This document shows positions 36,259-44,173 of a stretch of DNA of 64,000 nucleotides, piece after piece. Positions within the stretch are counted from its first letter, which is position 1. The number at the start of each line of letters is the position of its first letter. The notes under the pieces were generated by a model. The model did not search any database and was not told where the DNA came from. It saw only the letters and a list, made by a program, of their open reading frames with translations. Source of the DNA: Acinetobacter sp. ANC 4470 (lineage in GTDB: Bacteria; Pseudomonadota; Gammaproteobacteria; Pseudomonadales; Moraxellaceae); the NCBI RefSeq assembly GCF_002135335.1, contig NZ_NEGC01000005.1:186001-250000 (forward strand), in the 5' to 3' direction. Both the position numbers and the translations under genes were made by a program.

Positions 36259-37546
36259 GAGTTATGGCTTCACTGTGCTGCGGCTCACGGCAATATTCAG
36301 CCAAGGTACTTAAACGTTTTTTGGCATTTTTATGGATGGGGTTGGTGGTATCCCATGCGTAACCCGCCAACAAGGATGACACCATACGGCGAATTTTTTC
36401 ATCTTGCTGAGTCGAAAACACCACATCTTGGAATTCACCTGAATACCATGATTCAACATAAGCACGGAAAACTTGAATCCCTTCTCGAAGCGGTTTTTCA
36501 TATTGTTCCATCCAGTCCACCGTTTGCCCATTCAGCACTTGATCAACCAGAGGAATCGCTAAGCTTGAAGATTTTAAAGCAATGGTCACCCCTGAGGAAA
36601 ATACAGGATCTAAGAATTCACCGGCATTGCCCAATAATGCATAATTACGATCTGCCAAATGTTTAACATTGGCAGAATAGCCGACCAAAGTCCGTACAGG
36701 GGTATCAAATTTAGCGTTGCGCAGTACATGCGATAAACTTTCATCATCGGCTAGAATACGTTTTAACAACGCATCTAAATCCATCTCTTGCTGTGCATTA
36801 AAACCATATTGTTCAAAAAAATCTTGTTCTGCCACCACACCAAAAGAACAACGACCATCGGCAAAAGGAATCAGCCAATACCAAGCACGGTGATCTTTGG
36901 CGTGTACCGTAATCAGGATTTTTTCCCGATCAAATTCAGCATCATCCCAAATTCCATCTTCAATATGAGTGAACACGGCACGACGGACTGGAAAATCGGA
37001 CGGACTTTCTAAATCTAAAAACTTCGGCAAGATACGACCAAAACCACTGGCATCGAGTAAAAACTTGGCTTGAATCTGGTAAACCTGTTCTTGCTCATCT
37101 TTCACGGTCAAAATCGGCTGATTAGAGTCCACATCGACATCAATCACCTCATGACCAAAGCGAATTTCTGCGCCATATTGTTCAGCTTGCTGCGCCAGCA
37201 AATGGTCAAAATGGGCACGGCGAACTTGCCAAGTTGTGCCCGGACCATCGCTAAATTTTTCAGTAAAATTATAAAAACTGCGCTGCTTTCCTCTTAAAAA
37301 AGCTGCGCCATTTTTAAATTGAAATCCAAACTCATCCACATGTTGACGGACAGTATCAAGCAGACCTGCTTCTTCTAAAAAAACCATGGATTGCGGTAAC
37401 AGAGACTCACCAATCGAAAAGCGTGGAAAATATTGTTTTTCAATTATCGTGACCTGATGGCCTTTTTGACGCAGCAATGCTGCTGCAGAACTCCCCGATG
37501 GCCCTGCACCAATAATCAATACATCTGTCTGTTGCATGGTGCTCAT
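36248..37546 (-). CDS. FAD-dependent halogenase-like oxidoreductase
   Basis: A 432-aa flavoprotein monooxygenase/halogenase-family protein. Start at ATG 37546 (MSTMQQTDVLIIGAGPSG) with AAGGT upstream. The longer open frame runs into the MMPL gene and is unlikely. Motifs: the FAD-binding GAGPSG at residues 12-17, the second FAD contact FPRFSIGESLLPQS around residue 45, FKNGAAF with a Lys at the position used by halogenases, and WYWLIP, which fits the WxWxIP signature of flavin-dependent halogenases. GNAGEFLDPVFSSG closes the FAD domain. Similar genes sit in aryl polyene and flexirubin clusters, where halogenation or redox tailoring of the aryl head is suspected. The actual reaction is uncertain. 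Confidence 0.78.
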   Translation of the reverse strand: MSTMQQTDVLIIGAGPSGSSAAALLRQKGHQVTIIEKQYFPRFSIGESLLPQSMVFLEEAGLLDTVRQHVDEFGFQFKNGAAFLRGKQRSFYNFTEKFSDGPGTTWQVRRAHFDHLLAQQAEQYGAEIRFGHEVIDVDVDSNQPILTVKDEQEQVYQIQAKFLLDASGFGRILPKFLDLESPSDFPVRRAVFTHIEDGIWDDAEFDREKILITVHAKDHRAWYWLIPFADGRCSFGVVAEQDFFEQYGFNAQQEMDLDALLKRILADDESLSHVLRNAKFDTPVRTLVGYSANVKHLADRNYALLGNAGEFLDPVFSSGVTIALKSSSLAIPLVDQVLNGQTVDWMEQYEKPLREGIQVFRAYVESWYSGEFQDVVFSTQQDEKIRRMVSSLLAGYAWDTTNPIHKNAKKRLSTLAEYCREPQHSEAITHGA

Positions 37547-37557
37547 TGCACTGTACC

Positions 37558-39891
37558 TTAATCTCTCAGCTTCTTTGGCTGATATTGTTGAAGTACAACA
37601 TGTTTGGCATCTGACGATGTAAACAATGTTGCATAAATAAATGAAAAAATAACCCCAAGCAGTACAGTCAAACCAAAGCAATGAATAGCATAGGTTTGGC
37701 TAAATGATAATAACCCGAAACCCAATAAGGTCGACATCATACAGAGGAATAATGCCATGCCCACCACTTGCGGATGATCATGTCCATGTCGATAAAAAAT
37801 CGCATAGTCCACGCCAATACCAATAATCAGGAAGGTTCCCATAATGCTGAATAAATTAATTTCAACCCCAAACCATGCCTGAACGGCAAAGGTGGAGATT
37901 AAAGCTAAAGTGACCGGTAAGACCAAGGGCAAAATAGACTTCATGCCATAGATGATGCCTAAACCAAGCATTAAAGTCAGTAAAGCAAAAACCAATAACC
38001 ATTGTGCCTGAATGCGATGTTGTTGAAAGAGTTCAGACAGTTGGTTTACTGGACGTAACAGCTGAACCTGTGTGCTATTCAACTGTTCTAAAGCTGTAAC
38101 ATGATGCACATTTTGTAACAGTACCAAACGTTCGGTTGGGCTGATTTGTAAAAATGCCAATGGATGCTCTGCCATTTCACTTGGACGTAATAAGGGCTGC
38201 AGGAGCAATTGCTTTTGCCACGCTAAAACATCTGCAGGGTTAAGCTGTAATGCCGCGGCATATGCCTGTAAAACATGTGTCGGAATGCTTTGTAAGAGCT
38301 GAATATGATGCTGTTGCTGTTGAATCGGCGGTAACCATTGTCCTAAAGCCTGAAAAGCATCCAAAGCTCCTTCACTTTGTAGTCGTTGTAGTTTTTGAAT
38401 CAGTTGCTGTTCATTGTATTCCAGCTCTGCCGCAGTCTTGCCATGTACCACAAAGTATTCACTGCTTTGTTGCTGCATAAAGCGCTCACGAACGTACTTA
38501 TCTTCTTGCTTTAAAGTCTGATCCATACTTTGTAAATTGCGGATATCATCATTGCTCTGCAACAACATCAAACTGCTGCCTGCCACCACTACAATGGCAG
38601 CAATTAAGCCATAACGTAGTGCTTTTCTTGCCTGTACAAAAGTACGTGCTTGACCAATAAAACTTAATCTGCGAATTGCAGGTTCTGCATTTAAGGCAGG
38701 TAAACGGGGAAGCAATAAAACACTAGTGATCCATGCCGCAGCCAGCCCCACCATAGAAAAGACCGCGATTTGTTTAAAACCAGGGAATGGTGTGAAACTT
38801 AAGAAAATATAGGCAACTAAAGTGGTCATTAAGCCCATAAACAAGCTAGGTAATAAAGGTTTTAACACTGCAAAACCATTGATCTGCCGATGCTGCGATT
38901 GCATTGCCATAAAGTAAAAAGAGAAGTCGACACAAACCCCAACTAGACTTGCACCAAACACCAAGGTCATGAGATGAATTTCCCCAAAAACCCAATGGGT
39001 GATGGCAAAGGCCACCAAACAGCCTGTGCCCACAGCCACCATTTCAGTCAACATTGGACGAATTGAGCGAAAACCAAACCAGACCAAAAGTAAAATCCCA
39101 AAACTTGAACCTAAACCAATCGTTGAAATTTCTTTTTCAGCCGAAGTAGTGCCAAATTGAGCAAATAATAAAGTACCCGTCCAATGCGGTTTCACCTGCA
39201 TCTGGCGTAATTGCGTATCTAACTGCTGAATCCACGCTGAAGTTTGTTTTTGATATTCAATATTATAAGGACTGTTTTTTAGCTCTAAAACCAGTAACCG
39301 TGAAATCCCCTGCTCATCTCGAATTGTGGCAAAACCATCTTCTAAAACAAGATCAGGATGACTTTGTAAACCGGCTAAGCCCATGGCATAACGCGGAAAT
39401 AACAACAATGGATCTTGTTGTAATAACGCTGCGGTGACCGGCATGCCCGGACTCATAATTTGCAATAAACTTTGTTCTGTTAGCGCAGCATAATCGTGTT
39501 GTTCCAGTATTTTTTGATCGTCTAATGTCAATAAACCCGCACGATGTTGATAGAGCACCTGTGTAAATTTGTCACTGTCTAACTGAGCATGCAAAGGTTG
39601 CCACAAATCACTTTTGGCCACCTGCTGTTGCAATACCGTGGTTGCTTGGGCTAGGGCAGCATCATCTTGAGCATCCAACACCACAAACACTTTGTCATTC
39701 AGTTGTTGACTGACGTATTGCTGTGCCCTTTCAAGCCGTGGATCTTGGCTGGCTTCAGGCAATAAGGCAAAGATATTGGTTTGAATATGAATCTCTTTTT
39801 TGAGCCATGCTGTGCCTAGCGCAATCGCAATCACGCTTAAAATAATCAGCCACAGAGCTGTAAATTTATTTTGCCAATTGGAAAAGTGCAT
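37558..39891 (-). CDS. MMPL/RND-superfamily exporter of aryl polyene cluster (ApeM-like)
   Basis: A 777-aa membrane protein with the RND duplication. TM1 lies near residues 12-30, then a periplasmic domain (about 30-250), five to six helices (about 250-420), a second periplasmic domain (about 445-620), and a second helix set (about 625-765). VGVCVDFSFYFMA and IGIGVDYAIFYRHGHDH carry the paired Gly-Val-Asp-Tyr/Phe proton-relay motif in the TM4 equivalents of each half. In APE clusters this type of transporter is thought to move the lipid-like aryl polyene from the inner membrane. It overlaps the LolA-like gene by 26 bp and lies 11 bp from the oxidoreductase gene. Confidence 0.88.
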   Translation of the reverse strand: MHFSNWQNKFTALWLIILSVIAIALGTAWLKKEIHIQTNIFALLPEASQDPRLERAQQYVSQQLNDKVFVVLDAQDDAALAQATTVLQQQVAKSDLWQPLHAQLDSDKFTQVLYQHRAGLLTLDDQKILEQHDYAALTEQSLLQIMSPGMPVTAALLQQDPLLLFPRYAMGLAGLQSHPDLVLEDGFATIRDEQGISRLLVLELKNSPYNIEYQKQTSAWIQQLDTQLRQMQVKPHWTGTLLFAQFGTTSAEKEISTIGLGSSFGILLLVWFGFRSIRPMLTEMVAVGTGCLVAFAITHWVFGEIHLMTLVFGASLVGVCVDFSFYFMAMQSQHRQINGFAVLKPLLPSLFMGLMTTLVAYIFLSFTPFPGFKQIAVFSMVGLAAAWITSVLLLPRLPALNAEPAIRRLSFIGQARTFVQARKALRYGLIAAIVVVAGSSLMLLQSNDDIRNLQSMDQTLKQEDKYVRERFMQQQSSEYFVVHGKTAAELEYNEQQLIQKLQRLQSEGALDAFQALGQWLPPIQQQQHHIQLLQSIPTHVLQAYAAALQLNPADVLAWQKQLLLQPLLRPSEMAEHPLAFLQISPTERLVLLQNVHHVTALEQLNSTQVQLLRPVNQLSELFQQHRIQAQWLLVFALLTLMLGLGIIYGMKSILPLVLPVTLALISTFAVQAWFGVEINLFSIMGTFLIIGIGVDYAIFYRHGHDHPQVVGMALFLCMMSTLLGFGLLSFSQTYAIHCFGLTVLLGVIFSFIYATLFTSSDAKHVVLQQYQPKKLRD

Positions 39892-40513
39892 TTTCCTCAG
39901 CCGTTAAAGTTTGGGGTTGAGTCATTTGTTGACTAAAACGAATGGTTGTCGTGTTATTGGCTTGTTCACTCAATACAATGCGATCAACATAACGCTGCCC
40001 TTGTGCATCCACGCGAACAAAGAATTTTTTAAATAAGCTGCTTTTCGGGGTTAACGCCACATTCCATTGCGCAGGACTATAACTGGCTGAAACAATATTG
40101 AAATTTTTAGCCAATGCGGTTTCATTGCCTGACATCAGTTGTAAAAACATCGTCGCTACAGAACCATAGGGTGATTTATCAATTTCAATTTGACTGTAGG
40201 TACGTTGCGTTTTTTGTACCAATTTATATGGAGTCACAATCAAATCTGCTGTCACTGGACTTTGAATATTCCAGATTACGCCTTGTGATTTGGAAAATAA
40301 TACCGTGCCTTTCGAGACAAAAGTTTTGTTCAGTGACGCTAGTTTTTTTTGCTGTTCAAACTGAGCACGTACAATCGGGGTCGCAGCAAGCTGAGTAAAA
40401 ATTTGTTTGAGCTGTGGATTTTGCGCATGTACAGGTCGTGACAACACTGACATCAAACACAACACAGCCGCCAAAAACAGCCAGACTGGACGGGATAAAT
40501 TGATTGCTTTCAT
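39866..40513 (-). CDS. LolA-like periplasmic lipoprotein carrier of aryl polyene cluster
   Basis: A 215-aa protein with a signal peptide (SRPVWLFLAAVLCLMSVLS, then RPVHA) and a LolA fold. After cleavage come TPIVRAQFEQQKKLASLNKTFVSKGTVLF, then IWNIQSPVTADLIVTPYKLVQ and the long strands of a half-barrel (QYVDRI-like QRYVDRIVLSEQANNTTTIRF). Such proteins shuttle lipids across the periplasm. Clusters for aryl polyenes encode one (ApeL) beside the MMPL exporter, as here. The gene overlaps the exporter by 26 bp and follows the thioesterase gene by 5 bp. Confidence 0.85.
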   Translation of the reverse strand: MKAINLSRPVWLFLAAVLCLMSVLSRPVHAQNPQLKQIFTQLAATPIVRAQFEQQKKLASLNKTFVSKGTVLFSKSQGVIWNIQSPVTADLIVTPYKLVQKTQRTYSQIEIDKSPYGSVATMFLQLMSGNETALAKNFNIVSASYSPAQWNVALTPKSSLFKKFFVRVDAQGQRYVDRIVLSEQANNTTTIRFSQQMTQPQTLTAEENALFQLAK

Positions 40514-40518
40514 TGACT

Positions 40519-40938
40519 TTACTCCGCCTTAAATGCTGACCAAGCGTGCAATTGTTCTAACAACACTTGCGGCGATTGAAAACACATTTCACGACTTTCA
40601 ATACCAACCGCCACTTGGCTGGTGTAGCCTTTGGTGAGCTTCCTACCACTTTCTGCATCAAAAATTTGATATTCAATTTTCAAGCGGTTTTCCCATTCTT
40701 TTAAAATGGCACACACACGAATTTTTTGTTCAAACTCAATCCCCTGCACATAGCGGACATGACTTTCAATCACCGGCCATGCATAACCAGATTCCAGCAT
40801 TTGCTTATAGTTATAGTGAAATTGATCGAGCAATTTACAACGCGCAATTTCAAAATATTTTAAATAATGTCCATGCCACACGACATTCATGGTATCGACA
40901 TCATGAAATGGCACTTCAATGATTACATCGGCATGCAT
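40519..40938 (-). CDS. apeK: hotdog thioesterase of aryl polyene cluster (ApeK-type)
   Basis: A 139-aa 4-hydroxybenzoyl-CoA-type thioesterase. The N-terminal strand and helix VPFHDVDTMNVVWHGHYLKYFEIARCKLLDQF carry the catalytic Asp (DVDTMNVVWHGHY), as in YbgC/4HBT enzymes. In aryl polyene synthesis ApeK hydrolyses thioesters, which may release or edit the chain on ACP. It lies between the ammonia-lyase gene (10 bp downstream of its stop) and the LolA-like gene. The length is normal for the family and no signal peptide is present. Confidence 0.88.
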   Translation of the reverse strand: MHADVIIEVPFHDVDTMNVVWHGHYLKYFEIARCKLLDQFHYNYKQMLESGYAWPVIESHVRYVQGIEFEQKIRVCAILKEWENRLKIEYQIFDAESGRKLTKGYTSQVAVGIESREMCFQSPQVLLEQLHAWSAFKAE

Positions 40939-40948
40939 CGTCAGTTTC

Positions 40949-42490
40949 CTACCCTATTGAGTGAACAAGTTCAGAATTCAATAATTCTAAATTTTCGAAA
41001 TGATCGACCAATTGTTGCAATTCATGTTGCAATGGTCGATCTTCCACCACGTAATCAAACGTCTGTAAGACCCACGTCTGAAATGCGGCCAATACTTCAG
41101 CCAACGAACCGTCTAAAGCTTTTAACTGAATGGCTTGTACACTGGCACAGCACAGCGCCGCAATCACTTGTTCAGTCAGCACAATCACGCGACTGGCATC
41201 CCGTGCGGCAATGGTGCCCATACTGACTTTATCTTGGTTATGACATTCGGTTGAACGTGAGAAAATAGAGGCCGAAAGCGTTTGTTTTAATGCTTCTGCC
41301 GTCCATGCTGACACTGCAATTTGTACAGCTTTAAAACCATGATTCAACGGCAAGCGTTCTGCGGTTGCACCAGTTAAATTGCGCGGCAAACCATTATTCA
41401 TTTTATAGTCCACCAACTGCGCCAATTGACGGTCCATCAGATCGGCAATATTGGCAATCATGATTTTTAGACTATCCATGGCTTGGGCAATGTGTCCGCC
41501 ATAAAAATGACCACCATGTAATACACGCAAATTAACAGGATCAATCAATGGGTTGTCATTACTTGAGTTGAGTTCATTTTCAATAAATTGACGTAACCAC
41601 GTTTTAGAATCTTCAAATACGCCAATAATATGCGGCGCGCAGCGTAAAGAATAACGATCTTGCAGACGTGAACTTTGATGCTCAGTTTGCACCTCACTGT
41701 TCAGCCAAGTTCTGAGTTGTGCTGCAATATTTTGCTGACCCAGATGGGGCTTTTGAGCAAACAGCACTTCATCAAAATGACTTGGGTTGCCTTCCAAAGC
41801 CAAAACATTGAGTGCCGTAATACAGGTACTGGCCAAAGCAATTTGTTCCGCCTTTTTATAGTTTAAACAGGCAATAGCTGTCATTACTGCGGTGCCATTC
41901 ATCAGTGCCAAGCCTTCTTTCGGACGTAACACTAACGCCTGCATGCCTTTTTCAGCATACACCGCACTAACAGGCACAATTTGACCTTGATCATAAACAT
42001 CACGTTCACCGACCAAAGCCCCTGCAATATAGGACAATGGGGTTAAATCACCACTGGCCCCCACTGAACCTTCCGATGGGATCACAGGAATGACATTTTC
42101 ATTTAGCATCCACGTGAGGCGTTCTAACAATGCATGTGATACACCTGAATAACCCCGTGCCAGAGAACACAAACGCGTCACCAATACCGCACGCGCCGTG
42201 ATTAAATCCAAATTTTGACCTAAGCCACAGCCATGAAAACGTAATAAATGCAAAGGCAGTTCATTGACTTGATGCGCAGGGATTCCCACCAAACAAGAGT
42301 CGCCATAGCCTGTGGTCACGCCATAAATTACGCCTTCATCTTGTAACAGTTGATCTAAAAAATCTGCACCGCGTTGAATCAGATCACGCCATTCAGTGGA
42401 TACTGGTAAAGCCACAGATTTTTCCTGACGCGCTACAGCCACCACATCTTCAATTGAGAGCGGTGTTTCCCCAACAACTAATACTTGCAT
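40949..42490 (-). CDS. aromatic amino acid ammonia-lyase (HAL/PAL/TAL family), MIO enzyme
   Basis: A 513-aa enzyme. Start set at ATG 42490, overlapping the previous stop (TAATG). A TTG further up is not needed. The MIO cofactor triad Ala145-Ser146-Gly147 is in SVGASGDLTPLSYIAGALVG. The catalytic Tyr is in YGVTTGYGD (Y56). GSSRLQDRYSLRC-type block SSRLQDRYSLRCAPH and NQDKVSMGTIAARD are also present. At the substrate-selecting pair, counted 29 residues after Y56, stand Phe85 and His86. Phe is PAL-like and His at the next position is HAL-like, so the substrate (Phe, Tyr or His) cannot be decided. In an aryl polyene cluster the likely product is cinnamate or 4-coumarate as starter. It sits between the acyltransferase and thioesterase genes. 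Confidence 0.85.
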   Translation of the reverse strand: MQVLVVGETPLSIEDVVAVARQEKSVALPVSTEWRDLIQRGADFLDQLLQDEGVIYGVTTGYGDSCLVGIPAHQVNELPLHLLRFHGCGLGQNLDLITARAVLVTRLCSLARGYSGVSHALLERLTWMLNENVIPVIPSEGSVGASGDLTPLSYIAGALVGERDVYDQGQIVPVSAVYAEKGMQALVLRPKEGLALMNGTAVMTAIACLNYKKAEQIALASTCITALNVLALEGNPSHFDEVLFAQKPHLGQQNIAAQLRTWLNSEVQTEHQSSRLQDRYSLRCAPHIIGVFEDSKTWLRQFIENELNSSNDNPLIDPVNLRVLHGGHFYGGHIAQAMDSLKIMIANIADLMDRQLAQLVDYKMNNGLPRNLTGATAERLPLNHGFKAVQIAVSAWTAEALKQTLSASIFSRSTECHNQDKVSMGTIAARDASRVIVLTEQVIAALCCASVQAIQLKALDGSLAEVLAAFQTWVLQTFDYVVEDRPLQHELQQLVDHFENLELLNSELVHSIG

Positions 42491-43422
42491 TATTTTTTGT
42501 TCCAAAAATTATAAAAATTAAACCATTGATACGGCGCACGCATACAGTGCTGTTCAAGCAAAATGACATATTGACGCATGGTACTTTGCAGTGCCTGCAT
42601 CCGAGTTTTTCGAGGGAAATGAAGCTGCTCAGCAATCGCATGGATATGCACTTCAAAGCAATTGCCAATGCGATAACAAAAGACCGCCAATACAGGCACT
42701 TTCAATAGACTGGCTAAAATCCATGCGCCTTGTGGCCAATTCGCCTCTGCGCCTAAAAATGCAATCGGCTGCACACGATCAGATTCAATAGGTACACGAT
42801 CTGCTGCCACAATCACCCATTCGCCTTGGTCGAGTTTTTCTTGCAAAATCAAAGCTGTTTCAATACCCAGCTCATCCACTGAAACTAAATTGACATCTGC
42901 ATGCGCATTGAGTTTTTTTAAAAATTGATTAAATTTAGTGGCATGTTTTTGATAAACCAAAACATTAATTTTTTGTGTATGTTCTGATTTAATCGCTCTT
43001 AACAATTCAATATTGCCAAAATGCGACACCACAATGACCGCACCTTTTTGATAATGTGCGCGAAAATGTTCATGTCCATATAAAGCCAATTGCTGCTCAG
43101 GTATTTTGCCCAGCCAACCTTCAATTTTATCTAAAATACATTCGCCAAATTGCATTAAATGCTGATAGCTATGACTCAGACTCGGCTCTGTGGTAAAGGG
43201 TGATTGTTGCCCTGCAAAATGATGTAACTTGCTTAAATACAACAATGATGCCTGACGTGCCGTGACTGAAAAGATCCAGTACCACAAAATAATAAAATAC
43301 AACACCACACGGCAGAGCCAACGACCCCCTAAACGATAAAATGCCAACATTAACGTCAGTGACCACATGCCACCGCGTTCTTTGATGTCATTCCATTGGG
43401 TTTGCTTGAGCTGCTCAGTCAC
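42490..43422 (-). CDS. LpxL-type acyltransferase of aryl polyene cluster
   Basis: A 310-aa lysophospholipid/lipid A acyltransferase family protein. The N-terminal hydrophobic segment WLCRVVLYFIILWYWIF is a membrane anchor, and the catalytic HxxxxE-type motif is VVSHFGNIELLRAI around residue 128. VIVAADRVPIESDRVQPIAFLG and a C-terminal PYQWFNFYNFW match the family ending. In described APE clusters an acyltransferase of this kind is often fused with a glycosyltransferase and helps build the lipid-like anchor of the polyene. Here they are separate neighbouring genes. The start codon is GTG at 43422 with AAAGGT upstream, 4 bp after the glycosyltransferase stop. Confidence 0.8.
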   Translation of the reverse strand: MTEQLKQTQWNDIKERGGMWSLTLMLAFYRLGGRWLCRVVLYFIILWYWIFSVTARQASLLYLSKLHHFAGQQSPFTTEPSLSHSYQHLMQFGECILDKIEGWLGKIPEQQLALYGHEHFRAHYQKGAVIVVSHFGNIELLRAIKSEHTQKINVLVYQKHATKFNQFLKKLNAHADVNLVSVDELGIETALILQEKLDQGEWVIVAADRVPIESDRVQPIAFLGAEANWPQGAWILASLLKVPVLAVFCYRIGNCFEVHIHAIAEQLHFPRKTRMQALQSTMRQYVILLEQHCMRAPYQWFNFYNFWNKK

Positions 43423-43426
43423 GCCA

Positions 43427-44167
43427 TTAACCTTTCACTTTCTGTGACACTAATTTAGGCAACCGTAGCAACATCCCACCCAATAAACGCACATGTGCCT
43501 GACTCATGCCAAGGTTATCGCGCCATACATTGAAATGAGAAATCCCATCTTCAGGATAAATCACTTGGGTCGGCACATTAATAAAAGCAACATTCGCCCA
43601 CTTGAGTCGCACTAAAATTTCACTATCAAAACCCATGCGCGGCTGAAATTTTGCCGAATTTAGAATTTGAATGGTCTGGGCCAGTGGATAGACTCGAAAT
43701 CCACACATACTGTCTTTAATATCGAAGGATAGACTGTTAATCCAGACCCAAATATGCGTGGCATAACGACCATATAAGCGTTTTTTCGGCACGCTCTCAT
43801 CAAAAATTGGCTGACCAATCACCATCGCTTCTGGATGCTGCTGAGAAATGTCTAAAAATTTGGCTACATCCTGCCAGTCATGCTGACCATCAGAATCAAG
43901 TTGTAAGGCATGACTAAACCCTAAAGCATAGGCATGACGTAAACCGCTCATGACCGCCTGCCCTTTACCTTGATTGTGCGAATGCTCAACCAACTCAACA
44001 CGGTTATTGTGGGCTTTCATGTCATGTAAAAGTGCGCTACATACTGCATCACAACCATCATTAACTAAAATAATCGGTAACTGAAACGGCTTCAAATGTG
44101 CAACCAAAGCCTCAATATAATGCGGATGGTTATAAACAGGAATCACAAAACAATGCTGCATATACAT
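43427..44167 (-). CDS. family 2 glycosyltransferase of aryl polyene cluster
   Basis: A 246-aa GT2 domain. Seen: CFVIPVYNHPHYIEALVAHL at the start, PIILVNDGCDA around residue 38, LQLDSDGQHDW (the DXD-containing motif) around residue 90, GQPIFDESVPKKRLYGR, and DSMCGFRVYPL with GFDSEILVRLKW near the end. These are typical of the dolichol-phosphate-mannose-synthase-like branch that uses sugar nucleotides. It probably glycosylates the aryl polyene carrier or anchor, with the neighbouring acyltransferase adding a chain. Two ATGs are near the start (44167, 44161). It lies 6 bp after the ligase gene stop. Confidence 0.82.
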   Translation of the reverse strand: MYMQHCFVIPVYNHPHYIEALVAHLKPFQLPIILVNDGCDAVCSALLHDMKAHNNRVELVEHSHNQGKGQAVMSGLRHAYALGFSHALQLDSDGQHDWQDVAKFLDISQQHPEAMVIGQPIFDESVPKKRLYGRYATHIWVWINSLSFDIKDSMCGFRVYPLAQTIQILNSAKFQPRMGFDSEILVRLKWANVAFINVPTQVIYPEDGISHFNVWRDNLGMSQAHVRLLGGMLLRLPKLVSQKVKG

Positions 44168-44173
44168 TCTCTT

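Noticed and set aside
37547..37681. Longer start of the FAD oxidoreductase gene
   Set aside because: It would overlap the MMPL gene by over 120 bp with Cys-rich non-homologous residues. The ATG at 37546 has a good ribosome binding site and precedes the FAD motif.
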